Assembly: GCF_024055575.1 (NCBI RefSeq)
Contig: NZ_JAMXOE010000008.1
Span: forward strand, 62,001-126,000
Source: Mucilaginibacter flavidus
GTDB taxonomy: Bacteria; Bacteroidota; Bacteroidia; Sphingobacteriales; Sphingobacteriaceae
Direction of reading: 5' to 3'
DNA length: 64,000 nucleotides
Shown here piece by piece: positions 34,733-44,071 of the stretch. Numbering within the stretch: the first letter of the stretch is position 1; each line of letters starts with the position of its first letter. The notes below the pieces were generated by a model that saw only the letters and a program-made list of their open reading frames with translations, was not told where the DNA came from and ran no database searches. The translations under genes and the position numbers were made by a program.

Positions 34733-34855
34733 TTAGCTAAAAAACACATTATTTCCAAGAATTTTTTTGAAATCATTTTCATCTATTTCAATGCCATTTT
34801 TCTTTACTATTTTAACTGCCTGCTGGGGTGTGATTTTATTGAAAGGAGTATTCAT
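34733..34855 (-). CDS. Short helical protein of mobile elements
   Basis: A 40-residue frame, MNTPFNKITPQQAVKIVKK and on, matching small proteins of Bacteroidota mobile elements that carry an ITPQQAVKIL-type motif followed by NGIEIDE. Such peptides are annotated as hypothetical; here the reading ends at FKKILGNNVFFS, shorter than related ones, so it may be truncated. It lies 45 bases upstream of the resolvase-like gene on the same strand. Confidence 0.5.
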   Translation of the reverse strand: MNTPFNKITPQQAVKIVKKNGIEIDENDFKKILGNNVFFS

Positions 34856-35194
34856 ATTGTAGGTGAAAACTACAATGATGGTGAGATGAATTTAATTCAA
34901 GAGACTTGCAGGAGGGTCGTACCCTTAAATTTATAAAAACAACCGTTAGCACTACAATAGAGACCTGTTATTGTACTCGACCTGACGAAAAAAAGCAACA
35001 ACCGGATAACCCCGATGAAGACTGTTAAAAGTATTGGACTTTGTTTACTGCTATAGACAACGAAGAAATACAAATACTCAACGGATGTGTGATAAATGCA
35101 CCAATATATTATGAAAATACTTGGCTGATAGCGAACTTTTGAAATCGGCTCCCGTAACTTATAACACGGCGAATTTACAAATGAAAAGATCAAA

Positions 35195-36007
35195 TCATCT
35201 CCCATTCTCCTCATCAAGCCTTCTTAATATCGCTTTTTTAATTTCATCCGTATATTTTGTCACAGCAACTCGTTTCCGTTTAGCTATCGACTGCCACCTG
35301 CGGTAGGGCCGTCCAAGCTTCGTTTTAAAATGCACTTCGAACCAATTGACAATTTCGGCAATCCCGGCATTCCCATCATTCAGTTGTCCGGTTAGCCAAA
35401 TTCCGTAAGCTAACTCTACCAGGTTAATACTGTCACCTGTCCATTTAAGGTCTGCGGCAAACCCTTCCTTAAAAGAAAGCCCTATTCCTCCACTGGTATA
35501 TGTTTGATTATCTAAGCATTTAATTTCTTCATGAAGCCAGCCCTCCAGCCGCTCGAAAGCCATAAATTCACCCCAAAAGTTATCGCAGCATGTGGTAAAT
35601 AAAGGATCCAAACCAATTATATCAGGCACAGGAATATTCGCAGGCTTCGCACCCCTTACAAATAGCAAATGATCTAGCTCTTTCATATCAAACTCATAAT
35701 AAGCATATAAGAACTTATTGGTATCATGAAAACGTTTGATGTATCTTATTTCCTGTTCATAAAAAGCTTTTAATGAGATTGTGTCGTTGATTGGCCGGGC
35801 AGTCTCTATGGTAAACATTTCCATTGCGAAAAAATGCGCTGCAGTAAACCGGGGCTTTTCATACTTAAAAAAGTATATTTCCTTTTCCTGGTCTGCAAAT
35901 TGATTTTCAATGATAAAGTCTTTAAGCTGGCCGACCGCCTTTTGAATACGCCTGTTTGTATTTTTCGGAATGAGGTGATTAATAGCTCCGGAATGCCCAT
36001 GTAGATC
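35195..36007 (-). pseudogene. rteC: RteC-family conjugative-transposon regulator, N-terminus lost
   Basis: The 209-residue frame starting at 35824 is the RteC-type protein (FYEQEIRYIKRF, ELDHLLFVRGAKPANIP, INLVELAYGIWLTGQLNDGNA, RYRRWQSIA-like RPYRRWQSIAKRKRV). Upstream, the same frame stays open to 36007 and still reads RteC-like sequence (RRIQKAVGQLKDFI, FADQEKEIYFFKYEKPRF) but has no ATG before a TAG at 36010..36008. About 60 codons of coding text therefore precede the only ATG. The N-terminus is missing or shifted. RteC-type proteins control excision and transfer of conjugative transposons, so the element is probably inactive. Confidence 0.72.
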
Positions 36008-36121
36008 CTAAGTTTTCTTCAAATTGGTTCGATTTTAGTCCTATTCAGGCTACCAGAAAATAAAAATTCTCAAGTCGGAAGATTTGGAACTTTTATCTTG
36101 AAGTTAATAGCCATATCTATT

Positions 36122-37201
36122 TCATTTCAGAAATTTGCTAATGCAATCATTTAAAAATTTCTCATCCGCAGGGCTGCTGCCCGCACCGGCGGTATGCCCC
36201 CAGAGAGAGGGAATTGGCAACAACACAACACCGGGTATATAAGCGGCCTCAAATTGCGCATCGCCTACCGGGAAATAAAGGTCAGTTGCCGAGGGCATGT
36301 ACAAGATAGGCGTTTTAATAGAGGCCAGCGCTTTGGTCACGTCGCCGTTAAAACCCGGTGTCGCGCCCACGTCATGGTGCTCCCAGGTGCGCATTTGTAA
36401 GATCAGGTCGTTCGCATCGGCACCGGGGATAAAGTTTTTCCTGTAATCATTCAGCACCTGTTCGAGGGTCAGGTTTGGCTTTGCCGGATCGCGCCACAGT
36501 TCTTTTCTCCACCATTCCTGCGAATAGAGCCATCCTGTCCATACCACTGCAAAGGCCTCTATCCTTTTTTGAGGTTCCGTTTTATAATCGCCATTCTGGA
36601 ATGCGTCATCTGCTGTTAAAGCTGCAATCTGGCCCTCCAGGCGTACCACGCCATGCCCATAAGTCTTAGCAGTACCCGAGGTGGCCACAATATGATCGCA
36701 AAACTGCGGGTAACTCACAGCCCATTGGAATGCCTGCTGTGCCCCCATCGAAAAACCGATGAGCGCGCGTAAATGGGTTATTTTAAATTCTTCTGTTAAA
36801 AGCCGGTGCACCGCTTCCACATTATCGCGTATGGTCATTACCGGGAAACGCGGGCCATGGTAAGGTTCGGGCGTATTACTGGGCGATGAAGATCGCCCGT
36901 TCCCAAAAAGCTCGCTTGCGACCAGGAAAAGTTTACTGGTATCCAACGCCTTGCCCGGCCCTATCAGCCACTCATAACCGTGATAGTCGGCCATATAATG
37001 CGAGGGCAGTAAGACAACGTTATCATACTTGGCATTCAGATGGCCGTAAGTGCCATAAATAATATGCACCTGTGGTAATACAACACCACTTTCAGTTTTA
37101 AAATTATTTATAACATACTCATGCTTGACTGCCCCGTCAGTATGATTGCCTTGCGCGAATACCCTATGGGATATAAAAAGTAATAGGAATAACTTCTTCA
37201 T
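36122..37201 (-). CDS. Exported MetX-like alpha/beta hydrolase (homoserine acetyltransferase fold)
   Basis: A 359-residue protein with a signal peptide (KKLFLLLFISHRVFAQG). The alpha/beta hydrolase core has the nucleophile elbow GFSMGAQQA at about residue 145, an aspartate region (TDLYFPVGDAQ) and a C-terminal histidine in PSLWGHTAGAG. This combination is that of the MetX/homoserine O-acetyltransferase family. The family is normally cytosolic, so export suggests a hydrolase or esterase acting on an external compound rather than methionine synthesis. Neighbours are a dead mobile element and a SusCD pair, with which it shares strand but not close spacing. Confidence 0.78.
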   Translation of the reverse strand: MKKLFLLLFISHRVFAQGNHTDGAVKHEYVINNFKTESGVVLPQVHIIYGTYGHLNAKYDNVVLLPSHYMADYHGYEWLIGPGKALDTSKLFLVASELFGNGRSSSPSNTPEPYHGPRFPVMTIRDNVEAVHRLLTEEFKITHLRALIGFSMGAQQAFQWAVSYPQFCDHIVATSGTAKTYGHGVVRLEGQIAALTADDAFQNGDYKTEPQKRIEAFAVVWTGWLYSQEWWRKELWRDPAKPNLTLEQVLNDYRKNFIPGADANDLILQMRTWEHHDVGATPGFNGDVTKALASIKTPILYMPSATDLYFPVGDAQFEAAYIPGVVLLPIPSLWGHTAGAGSSPADEKFLNDCISKFLK

Positions 37202-37721
37202 TTATTTTTAAGGAGATTTTTTTGGCAATAAATTATCGTGAACTTAAGAAATATATTCAATTAAACCGAAGTCGCCCCGCAAGATTTGAGCCCTTTTTTT
37301 ATATTTGAATAGTGCGGTGAAAACACTGACTATGGGCTGGATTAACTTTCCATTTTTGGATAGTCCCCAGACTGGACGGAATTCGAACCTCTTGTTAGAA
37401 GACTTAAGGATTCTGGGTAAATTAAAGGTGGCTTAATGTAGGGGGGCTATTCACCTAAGGGCTACCAGAGGGGAAAGGTTATCAAAAGTTAGCTTTTTTT
37501 ATACACTTTGTAAACGCCTTTTAATCTGTAATTTAAGTTCGAGTGGCTCGCTAATCCGACGGGTTCGATGTCCTTTTTAGCTTTTTCCATTCAGCAGCCT
37601 GATCGGCTTTCAACACTTGATTGAATACCCTGACCGGGCGGCATAAAGAAAAAAGGCCCTGCAGCATTTGCTGGCAGGACCTATCAACATAAGTATTAAC
37701 ATGAACTATTAACTAAGGTAC
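37202..37721. other. Intergenic stretch upstream of the SusD stop
   Basis: About 520 bases. The SusD terminator at 37647-37682 is the only confident signal. A GAATTCGAACC at 37380-37390 resembles part of a tRNA T-arm but lacks a matching stem. No coding frame recognised. Confidence 0.4.
37647..37682 (-). terminator. Rho-independent terminator of the SusCD operon
   Basis: On the minus strand a hairpin (AGGTCCTG-C-CAGC, loop AAAT, GCTGCAGGGCCT) with one bulge and one G-T pair is followed by six T, 40 bases after the SusD stop at 37722. Confidence 0.75.
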
Positions 37722-39158
37722 TTATGGATTTTGAGTAATATTTCGATTGGCGTTGATTTCGTACTGCGGAATAGGCATTTGAAACAGGTTACTGCCTGCC
37801 GGAATGAGTTTAACAGGGGCCTGCGGACCTGCGCCTCCTGCCTGGTCGCCAAAATCTGACCGCTGGATGGCTGCGTTGAGCCTTTTTAAGTCAAAGAACC
37901 TTGATCCTTCAAACGCCAGCTCTAACCGCCTCTGCAATAAAATAGCATTGTAAAGATTAGCGCCCGTTTCGGCACCGGCAGCAAAACCAGTGTAACGGCC
38001 TGCTCTCAGCGTATTCAAATCGGCCAGCGCATTTGCCGGCTGCGACAGGTTATAGTATGCTTCGGCCCGGTTCAAATACACCTCGCCCAGCCTTAATGCT
38101 TTAAAATCTACCGTATTTGCTGCACCAGTTGCCCTGCCGAAGTATTTTTTTATGTAAACAAAGTTTTCGGAGTTAAAAACCGTGGTGCCGGTATAAGCTG
38201 CTTTACGCACATCATTGGCAGCAAAAAGGTTATAAAACGCATTGTCAACCACGTACTCCGGCTTAACGCCCTGCGGGCTTGATTGCTCATAGCCAACCCC
38301 GATCGGAATTCCGTCCGCATCAATAATTTTTACCCTGAACAAAACTTCGGATGTAGCCGGGTCATCGCCGTCAAGCCATATCGATCCAAAGTTATCGGTG
38401 TTTGCAAGCACGTGCCCGTTGGCGCCGGCTTCATTAATACAGGCGGTTGCCGCATCTGCACTTTTTTGCCACTCGCCGCGGTATAAATAAACCCTCGAAA
38501 GTAATCCTTCTACAGCCGCCTTGTTTAAACGTCCCTCTCCATTGTCAGCAGCTATTAAAGGCTGCGCCTGCAACAGGTCTGCAACTACCATATCATAAGC
38601 AGCCTTATCGGGCGTTCTTGATGGCAGCAGCGTTGGGTCGGTTGAGGTTACATAAGGCACCCCCGGATCCTGCGCACCCGCTGATGCGTACGACTTGGCA
38701 TACAGGCGCAACAGGTCAAAGTGCGACAGCGCCCTTAAGGCCAGCGCCTCACCCTGAACGTTATCCTTAAAAGTACCCGCCGAGAGGTGGCCCAGGTTGG
38801 TTAGGATATAGTTTGCCCGCAACACGGTGGTATAAGCGTCGGGCCACATGTTCCAAACACTGTTTGAGTTAAAAGTAAAATTAAAAAATACCTGCTCAGA
38901 CTTACGGCCCTGCGAGCAAATGATCAGGTTGTCTGACAGTACATCAGGCGTAGTGGCCATTGAGCCGCCATCCTGACCGCCGTAATAATTGCCGCCCTTA
39001 AGCGCTGAATAGGTGCCCAGTATGGCATTGGTAAAGTTAGCAGGGGTTACAAATGCATTACCCGCCGGGATAGCATTAGTAGGGTTTTGTATCAATTCCT
39101 TTTTACATCCGGCTAATGATAACAACATTAGCGATGCATATATATATGTTCTCTTCAT
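37722..39158 (-). CDS. SusD/RagB-family surface lipoprotein
   Basis: A 478-residue outer-surface lipoprotein. The signal peptide ends in the lipobox LSLAGC at about residue 18. The SusD fold is readable from NAIPAGNAFVTPANFTNAILGTY, LRANYILTNLGHLS, ALALRALSHFDLLRLY and the RxLExAFEGxRFFDLKR-type LELAFEGSRFFDLKRLN near the C-terminus. SusD proteins cap the SusC barrel and bind the glycan or peptide substrate. The gene is 22 bases after SusC, in the same operon, and ends before a strong terminator. Substrate unknown; no glycoside hydrolase is next to it. Confidence 0.92.
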   Translation of the reverse strand: MKRTYIYASLMLLSLAGCKKELIQNPTNAIPAGNAFVTPANFTNAILGTYSALKGGNYYGGQDGGSMATTPDVLSDNLIICSQGRKSEQVFFNFTFNSNSVWNMWPDAYTTVLRANYILTNLGHLSAGTFKDNVQGEALALRALSHFDLLRLYAKSYASAGAQDPGVPYVTSTDPTLLPSRTPDKAAYDMVVADLLQAQPLIAADNGEGRLNKAAVEGLLSRVYLYRGEWQKSADAATACINEAGANGHVLANTDNFGSIWLDGDDPATSEVLFRVKIIDADGIPIGVGYEQSSPQGVKPEYVVDNAFYNLFAANDVRKAAYTGTTVFNSENFVYIKKYFGRATGAANTVDFKALRLGEVYLNRAEAYYNLSQPANALADLNTLRAGRYTGFAAGAETGANLYNAILLQRRLELAFEGSRFFDLKRLNAAIQRSDFGDQAGGAGPQAPVKLIPAGSNLFQMPIPQYEINANRNITQNP

Positions 39159-39180
39159 TTTTTTATCCTTTAGCGTTCAA

Positions 39181-42100
39181 TTAAAAGGTTATGTTGGCAC
39201 CAAATGTAAACTGGCGGGTACTTGGGTAGCTGTATAAAGTGTTCTGACCGGGAATCAATAAGCCCGATTCAACACTTCCTATCCCAACTTCCGGATCGCC
39301 GAAAAAATGGTGCGGGTTAATGGTCAGCAGGTTCTGGCCCTGTAAAAACACCCTTAAAGAGTACACTTTAAATTTCTGTGTAATAGCTTTAGGAAGGGTA
39401 TAAGCCAGCTGCAATGTTCTAAACCTTATATAATCATCCTTTTGCAGGTATTGATCGGTTACGTAGGTTTGGTCTGCACCGGCGGCATCAGGTTTTGGCA
39501 GTACATTAACATCCCCCGGTTTTTTCCAATAGTTTAACGCCAGGGTTGATTGCGCCTGGTAATAGTTTGACCCCCATGCATCTAAATTCTGGTACACATT
39601 ATTATAGGTATATCCGCCATAAGAATAAGTGAAGTCGGCGGTAAGTTCAAATCCTTTATAGGATACGCTGGTACCGAAGCCACCGTAGAATTTAGGGTTA
39701 GGGCTTTTGCCCGATTCCACCACCGCATTATCAAAATTATAGGTTTCTGTAATGTTACCGTTTTTATCTAAAAACTGCGCAGCGCCGGTTTGTGAATTAA
39801 CCCCGGCATACCTTACTACCTTATAAGTGTAAATAGCCTCGCCCGGTTTAACAACGCCAACGCCGTTGCTAGCAATTTCATTTGCGCCGCTATATAAAGA
39901 GGTTACCTTGTTTTTGTTATAGTTGATGTTTCCGTAAACACTCCATTTAACATCCTTGTTTCTAACAATGTCGCCGTTTAGCGAAAGGTCAATACCTTTA
40001 TTATATAAACCACCTACGTTTTTGTACACTGCTGAAAACCCGGTGGTTTGTGATACCGGTAGCTGGAACAGTAAACCGCTGGTAGTTTCGTTATAATATT
40101 CAAATGAACCTGTAATTCGGCTGTTAAATAGTTCAAAATCTATACCGACATCGCGTTTCAGCTTCTTTTCCCAGGTTAAGTTAGGGTTAGGGATTTGGGT
40201 AGGTATTGCAGTTGATTTACCGCCATAGTTCCCAAAGCCGTATAATCCCAAAGCCTGGTAATTGCTGATCCCGCTAAAATTACCAGTGTTACCTATTGAG
40301 GCACGCAGTTTTAATACATTTAACCACGTAATATTTTTAGCAAAATCTTCGGAAGTGATCAGCCAGCCGATGCTGCCTGCGCCAAAGGCGCCATAACGGT
40401 TGTTGGCCCCAAATCGCGATGACCCGTCATTACGGATGCTTCCGGTAACAAAATATTTGCCTTTGTAGTTGTAATCTATTTCACCTAACAACGAGGCGAT
40501 GGTGTATGCAGAATAAGAAGTACTGTTTTTACCTGAATTTGCCGAAGCGTTATCCTGAGTAGGCAGGTCAGGGCTTGGGAAGCCTTTGCTTTCCAGGGTG
40601 TATGATGTAAATACATCCTTCTGAAATTCCTGAACACCCAACACGGTGAAATGGTGGTCGCTGTTGACATCAAATCTATAAATGGCCTTATTGATCCAGT
40701 CGTAATTAAAATCACGCGATCCATTATCCGTTTTATCGCCTGGAGCCGCAGGGTCGCCAACATAGTTATCCAGGATCGATCCGGGTTTGATAAAATACTC
40801 GCGGGTATAATCATTAAGCGTTAAACCAATCTGGCTCGAGATGCTCAGCCCCTTGATAGGATGAAAATCAACGGTAGTGGTATTGTAACCGTTTAAATAC
40901 TTCTGATTTTCGGGGTTATTCTTTAAAGCCTCCAAAATAGGAAATCCCTGGCTGGTTAAGTTATAAGAGCCATCTGCGTTGTAAACCTTTTCGTAAGGAT
41001 TATAAGCATAAATGGCATAAAACGGGTTCTGTGCATTATACCTGTCCCTGGTTTCGTTTGTTGACCTTTCGCCCAGGCTCAGGTTATTGCTCAACGTTAA
41101 ATAAGGCTTAACTTCTGTGCTCAGGTTAAGCTTGCCATTGTATTTGTTCAGGTTTGATCCAACAACAATACCATCTTCATCATATTTCTGAAACGATGCG
41201 TAATAGTTGGTCTTGTTCTCGTGCCCGCTGATCACCAGCTGGTGCTGCTTAATTTTACCGCTGCGCAAAATATCATCCTGCCAGTTATGTGATTGTGCAA
41301 TCAGCGCATTAAATGCTGTTTGTCGCTGCGCGTCAGTAATCTGGGTAACGTCAGTTGGCAGGTTATTGGCTGATAAATAATTGGCCAAATCGCCGTTGGT
41401 GTAGCCAAGGTCATACTCATACTGCAGTTTTTGTGCAGCGCTCATCATCTGAAAGTTGTCAGGAATTTTGCGGTTGGTACCATATTGGAAGGTATAAGAA
41501 ATATGGTTTGAAGATTCTGATCCGTTCTTGGTGGTAATTACCACCACGCCGTTTGAGCCACGTGCGCCATATAAGGAAGAAGCTGACGCATCCTTTAAAA
41601 CGGAGATGTTGGCAACATCATTGGCATTAAGGGTGTTGTAAAACTCAGGGGCGGCTGCATCCGGGATCTGCACCCCGTCAACCACTAAGAGCGGCTGCTG
41701 GCTGGCATTAACTGAGCCCGTGCCACGGATCCGGATAAATGCATTTGCGCCCGGGCGGCCATTTTCAGTAGTGATCTGCACACCGGCTGCCTTGCCTTGC
41801 AGCAGGTTATCAATACCGGGGATGGGTTTGTCGGCGATTTCTTTGGGCGATATGGTTGAGATCGCTGCAGTATTATTTGCCCGGGTTTTGGTTTGGTAAC
41901 CCGTAACCACCACTTCATCAAGCTCGCGATTGGCGGGCACCAGCACAACCGTCAGTGATGATTTACTGGCTACGCTAACATCTTGTGTTAAATACCCTAA
42001 AAAAGAGAAAGATAAGTTGGCATTATCCGGCACCGTTAATGAAAACTTACCGTTAACGTCTGTTTGTGAACCGGTGGTTTGTCCTTTCACCCGCACGGTT

Positions 42101-42225
42101 GCCCCGGGGATAGGCTTTCCATCGTCTTTGCCTGTAACCACACCGGTTACTAAATGGCTTTGTGCAAATATCTGTGTTACACACAACATACTAAAGCACA
42201 AAAATGCAAGTACAAGTTTTTTCAT
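39181..42225 (-). CDS. SusC/RagA-family TonB-linked outer membrane transporter
   Basis: A 1014-residue outer-membrane transporter. Order: signal peptide (LVLAFLCFSMLCVTQIFAQS), carboxypeptidase-like beta-sandwich (GVVTGKDDGKPIPGATVRV, about 25-100), TonB-plug region (VVVTGYQTKTRAN and the SusC-typical LQGKAAGVQI and IRIRGTGSVNASQ at 120-190), and a large beta barrel ending in FGANITF. It imports an oligosaccharide or peptide with the SusD protein downstream. No ECF sigma or anti-sigma pair is adjacent, although many SusCD operons have one. Start at 42225. Confidence 0.94.
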   Translation of the reverse strand: MKKLVLAFLCFSMLCVTQIFAQSHLVTGVVTGKDDGKPIPGATVRVKGQTTGSQTDVNGKFSLTVPDNANLSFSFLGYLTQDVSVASKSSLTVVLVPANRELDEVVVTGYQTKTRANNTAAISTISPKEIADKPIPGIDNLLQGKAAGVQITTENGRPGANAFIRIRGTGSVNASQQPLLVVDGVQIPDAAAPEFYNTLNANDVANISVLKDASASSLYGARGSNGVVVITTKNGSESSNHISYTFQYGTNRKIPDNFQMMSAAQKLQYEYDLGYTNGDLANYLSANNLPTDVTQITDAQRQTAFNALIAQSHNWQDDILRSGKIKQHQLVISGHENKTNYYASFQKYDEDGIVVGSNLNKYNGKLNLSTEVKPYLTLSNNLSLGERSTNETRDRYNAQNPFYAIYAYNPYEKVYNADGSYNLTSQGFPILEALKNNPENQKYLNGYNTTTVDFHPIKGLSISSQIGLTLNDYTREYFIKPGSILDNYVGDPAAPGDKTDNGSRDFNYDWINKAIYRFDVNSDHHFTVLGVQEFQKDVFTSYTLESKGFPSPDLPTQDNASANSGKNSTSYSAYTIASLLGEIDYNYKGKYFVTGSIRNDGSSRFGANNRYGAFGAGSIGWLITSEDFAKNITWLNVLKLRASIGNTGNFSGISNYQALGLYGFGNYGGKSTAIPTQIPNPNLTWEKKLKRDVGIDFELFNSRITGSFEYYNETTSGLLFQLPVSQTTGFSAVYKNVGGLYNKGIDLSLNGDIVRNKDVKWSVYGNINYNKNKVTSLYSGANEIASNGVGVVKPGEAIYTYKVVRYAGVNSQTGAAQFLDKNGNITETYNFDNAVVESGKSPNPKFYGGFGTSVSYKGFELTADFTYSYGGYTYNNVYQNLDAWGSNYYQAQSTLALNYWKKPGDVNVLPKPDAAGADQTYVTDQYLQKDDYIRFRTLQLAYTLPKAITQKFKVYSLRVFLQGQNLLTINPHHFFGDPEVGIGSVESGLLIPGQNTLYSYPSTRQFTFGANITF

Positions 42226-42730
42226 AAATTTATTTAGTTTAATTACGTACTAAAAGTATAAAAAAAGAATATTATCGTACTGTTATAAAAAGGTGAAATT
42301 AAACTGACTCTAGCATTGTATTAAGAATATTACAATTTGAGTTGGGAAATCCAAAATTTATCTATTGATTATCAATACATTAAATACAAATTATCAAAAG
42401 TTAATTCAATGTCAATAAATTGTCAAGAAATGAATAACCACTGCGTTAGTTAGTTTAAACTATAAGTAAAATATATTATAAAAAAAACGCCGGGTTTAAG
42501 CGGAACGCTGAATTAACGTATTCTCAATGTCGGCACCATAAATTTCGCTATCAATAGCTGAGGTCTTTTTTAATTAGTTAATCTTTTTGAAATCTATACC
42601 CGGGTGTCCTGCAACCGCCTCTTCCGGCGCGACCATTCTCCTTTCTGTATGAAAAATCTTTTTTAGGTCAGCGCTTCCCGTTGAGGCCAAAGAACCAGAA
42701 CCATTAATAAAGCTGGATTTCTTCAAAACA
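42226..42730. other. Divergent intergenic region between SusC and the HEPN gene
   Basis: About 500 bases, very AT-rich in the left half. In the frame of the HEPN gene reading stays open back to a TGA at about 42653 with protein-like codons but no start codon, so that gene may be cut short or begin at an unrecognised codon. No promoter can be named with confidence. Confidence 0.35.
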
Positions 42731-43531
42731 ATGCGTGCGCTATGTTCAGGATTAACGGGAGCCGGAGAATTAGGGCTTGATGAAGTAACGGCGATAATTC
42801 TAAAGGCGGTACCGTCGGTTCGTAAGATAGTTTTGATTGGGATGCACCCTAAACCTTATACATATTACCTGCTGGTAGTTATCGATGATTCAGATAAGAC
42901 GCCGGAACATGAGGCAACGAATAAGATCGAGGATATTTGTAAGCAACTGGTTGCTGTATTCGCGCTAGTACATAGCGCGGCATGGGCCAGCCAGGAGATC
43001 GTAGCCGGGGACCATTTTTGGAACAATGCTTTGTATAACGGTACAGAAGTATATACCTCGGAAGGGTTTACGTCGCCGGAACATCGGGCGATTGGAAAGG
43101 ATATATGGATGGAAACGGCGGGAAAAGACTGGAACCGTTGGGGGAAACAGGGTTTGCAATTTTTAAAGGGCGCTAAGCGGTTTATGGAAGATGAGCATTA
43201 TGGAATTGCTGCCTTTATGCTGCACCAGGCAGCGGAAAGTTGTTTGATCGGGATTGTGCGGGTATTGTCAGGATACAGGACTTCATCACATAACCTTATG
43301 CGGATGTTGCGGTTTACGCTATTGTTCACAGATGAGATAATGGATGTTTTGGAGCTGGAGAAAACAGAAGAGGCAAAGCTTTTTAATTTGCTGCAGTCCG
43401 CTTATTCGGAGGCGAGGTATAAAAGCGACTTTTGGCTGGATGAACAGCCTGCAAAACTCTTATTGCTGAAAGTTCAGCTTTTGGTGAAAAAGATTGAAGT
43501 GTTCTATTTAAAACTGATTGCTACGCCTTAA
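42731..43531 (+). CDS. HEPN-domain protein with degenerate nucleotidyltransferase-like N-terminus
   Basis: A 266-residue cytosolic protein. The C-terminal half (about residues 145-265) shows the HEPN pattern: FLKGAKRFMEDEHYGIAAF, LHQAAESCLIGIVRVLSG and RTSSHNLMRML, with an R-x-x-x-H motif. The N-terminal 100 residues (KIVLIGMHPKPYTYYLLVVIDDSD) have the strand layout of MNT nucleotidyltransferases, but the GS motif before the first loop is changed (LIGM) and the aspartate pair is weak. HEPN proteins often act as toxins or RNases in defence, sometimes paired with an MNT antitoxin. Here both parts seem fused. Near an integrase, so it may be island cargo. Confidence 0.7.
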   Translation: MRALCSGLTGAGELGLDEVTAIILKAVPSVRKIVLIGMHPKPYTYYLLVVIDDSDKTPEHEATNKIEDICKQLVAVFALVHSAAWASQEIVAGDHFWNNALYNGTEVYTSEGFTSPEHRAIGKDIWMETAGKDWNRWGKQGLQFLKGAKRFMEDEHYGIAAFMLHQAAESCLIGIVRVLSGYRTSSHNLMRMLRFTLLFTDEIMDVLELEKTEEAKLFNLLQSAYSEARYKSDFWLDEQPAKLLLLKVQLLVKKIEVFYLKLIATP

Positions 43532-44071
43532 ATTTTAAAATAGCATCTAAAATAAACACCCCGTTGGAAGGGCAGCTGCGGCAGGCGGCTGTATTGCCCC
43601 TCGCGCTATGCGCCGGGTTCCATTGCGCCGCCAGCTTCGCTGCCTGTTTAGTGCAGGAGTGCAGCTCCTTCCTCGCCGCACACCTGCTTTTGGATTTTCG
43701 GTATGGCAGAACCATTGCACCACTTTCACAAAATTATCACCGCAGGAAAACAGTAAAGGATATATACAGGGCTTTTATTTTTTGGAAAGATAAGCCCTGT
43801 CCTTGACAGTTTTCCTGCTTGCTGCTGCGGTTGTTTACGTATTGCAATGGTGTGGCAAGGTCGGCGGGGGAATTGCAGCGTTTATATCTCCTTAGTTTGA
43901 CATAATCATTCCAGATTTCGCTCAAGTTTGGAAGCTTATTACCGAATACCTTCAATATTTTCTCTAATGCTGAATCTTCTACCACCCGTACTTTGTTGAA
44001 GCGGCTTGTTATGCGCTGGTATATAAAGCATTCGTTAATTATAAGCCTGCAAAGAGATATACCAGGTTTTG
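43532..44071. other. Non-coding stretch with long inverted repeat
   Basis: Between the HEPN gene and the integrase gene. GC-rich sequence at 43565-43700 contains only short frames in several directions. An inverted repeat is at 43743-43817. The minus-strand 82-codon frame at 43737-43985 runs through the repeat and I cannot support it as a gene. Confidence 0.45.
43743..43817. repeat. Imperfect inverted repeat (stem-loop)
   Basis: Left arm 43743-43774 (CAGGAAAACAGTAAAGGA, then ACAGGGCTT) and right arm 43792-43817 (AAGCCCTGT, then TCCTTGACAGTTTTCCTG). The inner nine bases pair perfectly and the outer 18 pair with two mismatches. A short extra CCGCAG/CTGCGG pair lies further out at about 43741 and 43824-43830. 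Possible MITE-like or recombination structure upstream of the integrase. Confidence 0.55.

Noticed and set aside
34897..35217. A 106-codon minus-strand frame overlapping the end of the RteC gene.
   Set aside because: Low-complexity, aromatic-rich reading with no family resemblance, and it overlaps a better supported gene.
37371..37400. GAATTCGAACC, similar to a tRNA T-arm on the opposite strand.
   Set aside because: No pairing T-stem and no tRNA body on either side.
43564..43806. Several overlapping open frames on both strands in the GC-rich stretch.
   Set aside because: They are created by base composition, have no recognisable domain, and cross the inverted repeat.
43737..43985. An 82-codon minus-strand frame just downstream of the integrase gene.
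   Set aside because: It runs through the inverted repeat and shows no domain; not enough evidence for a gene.
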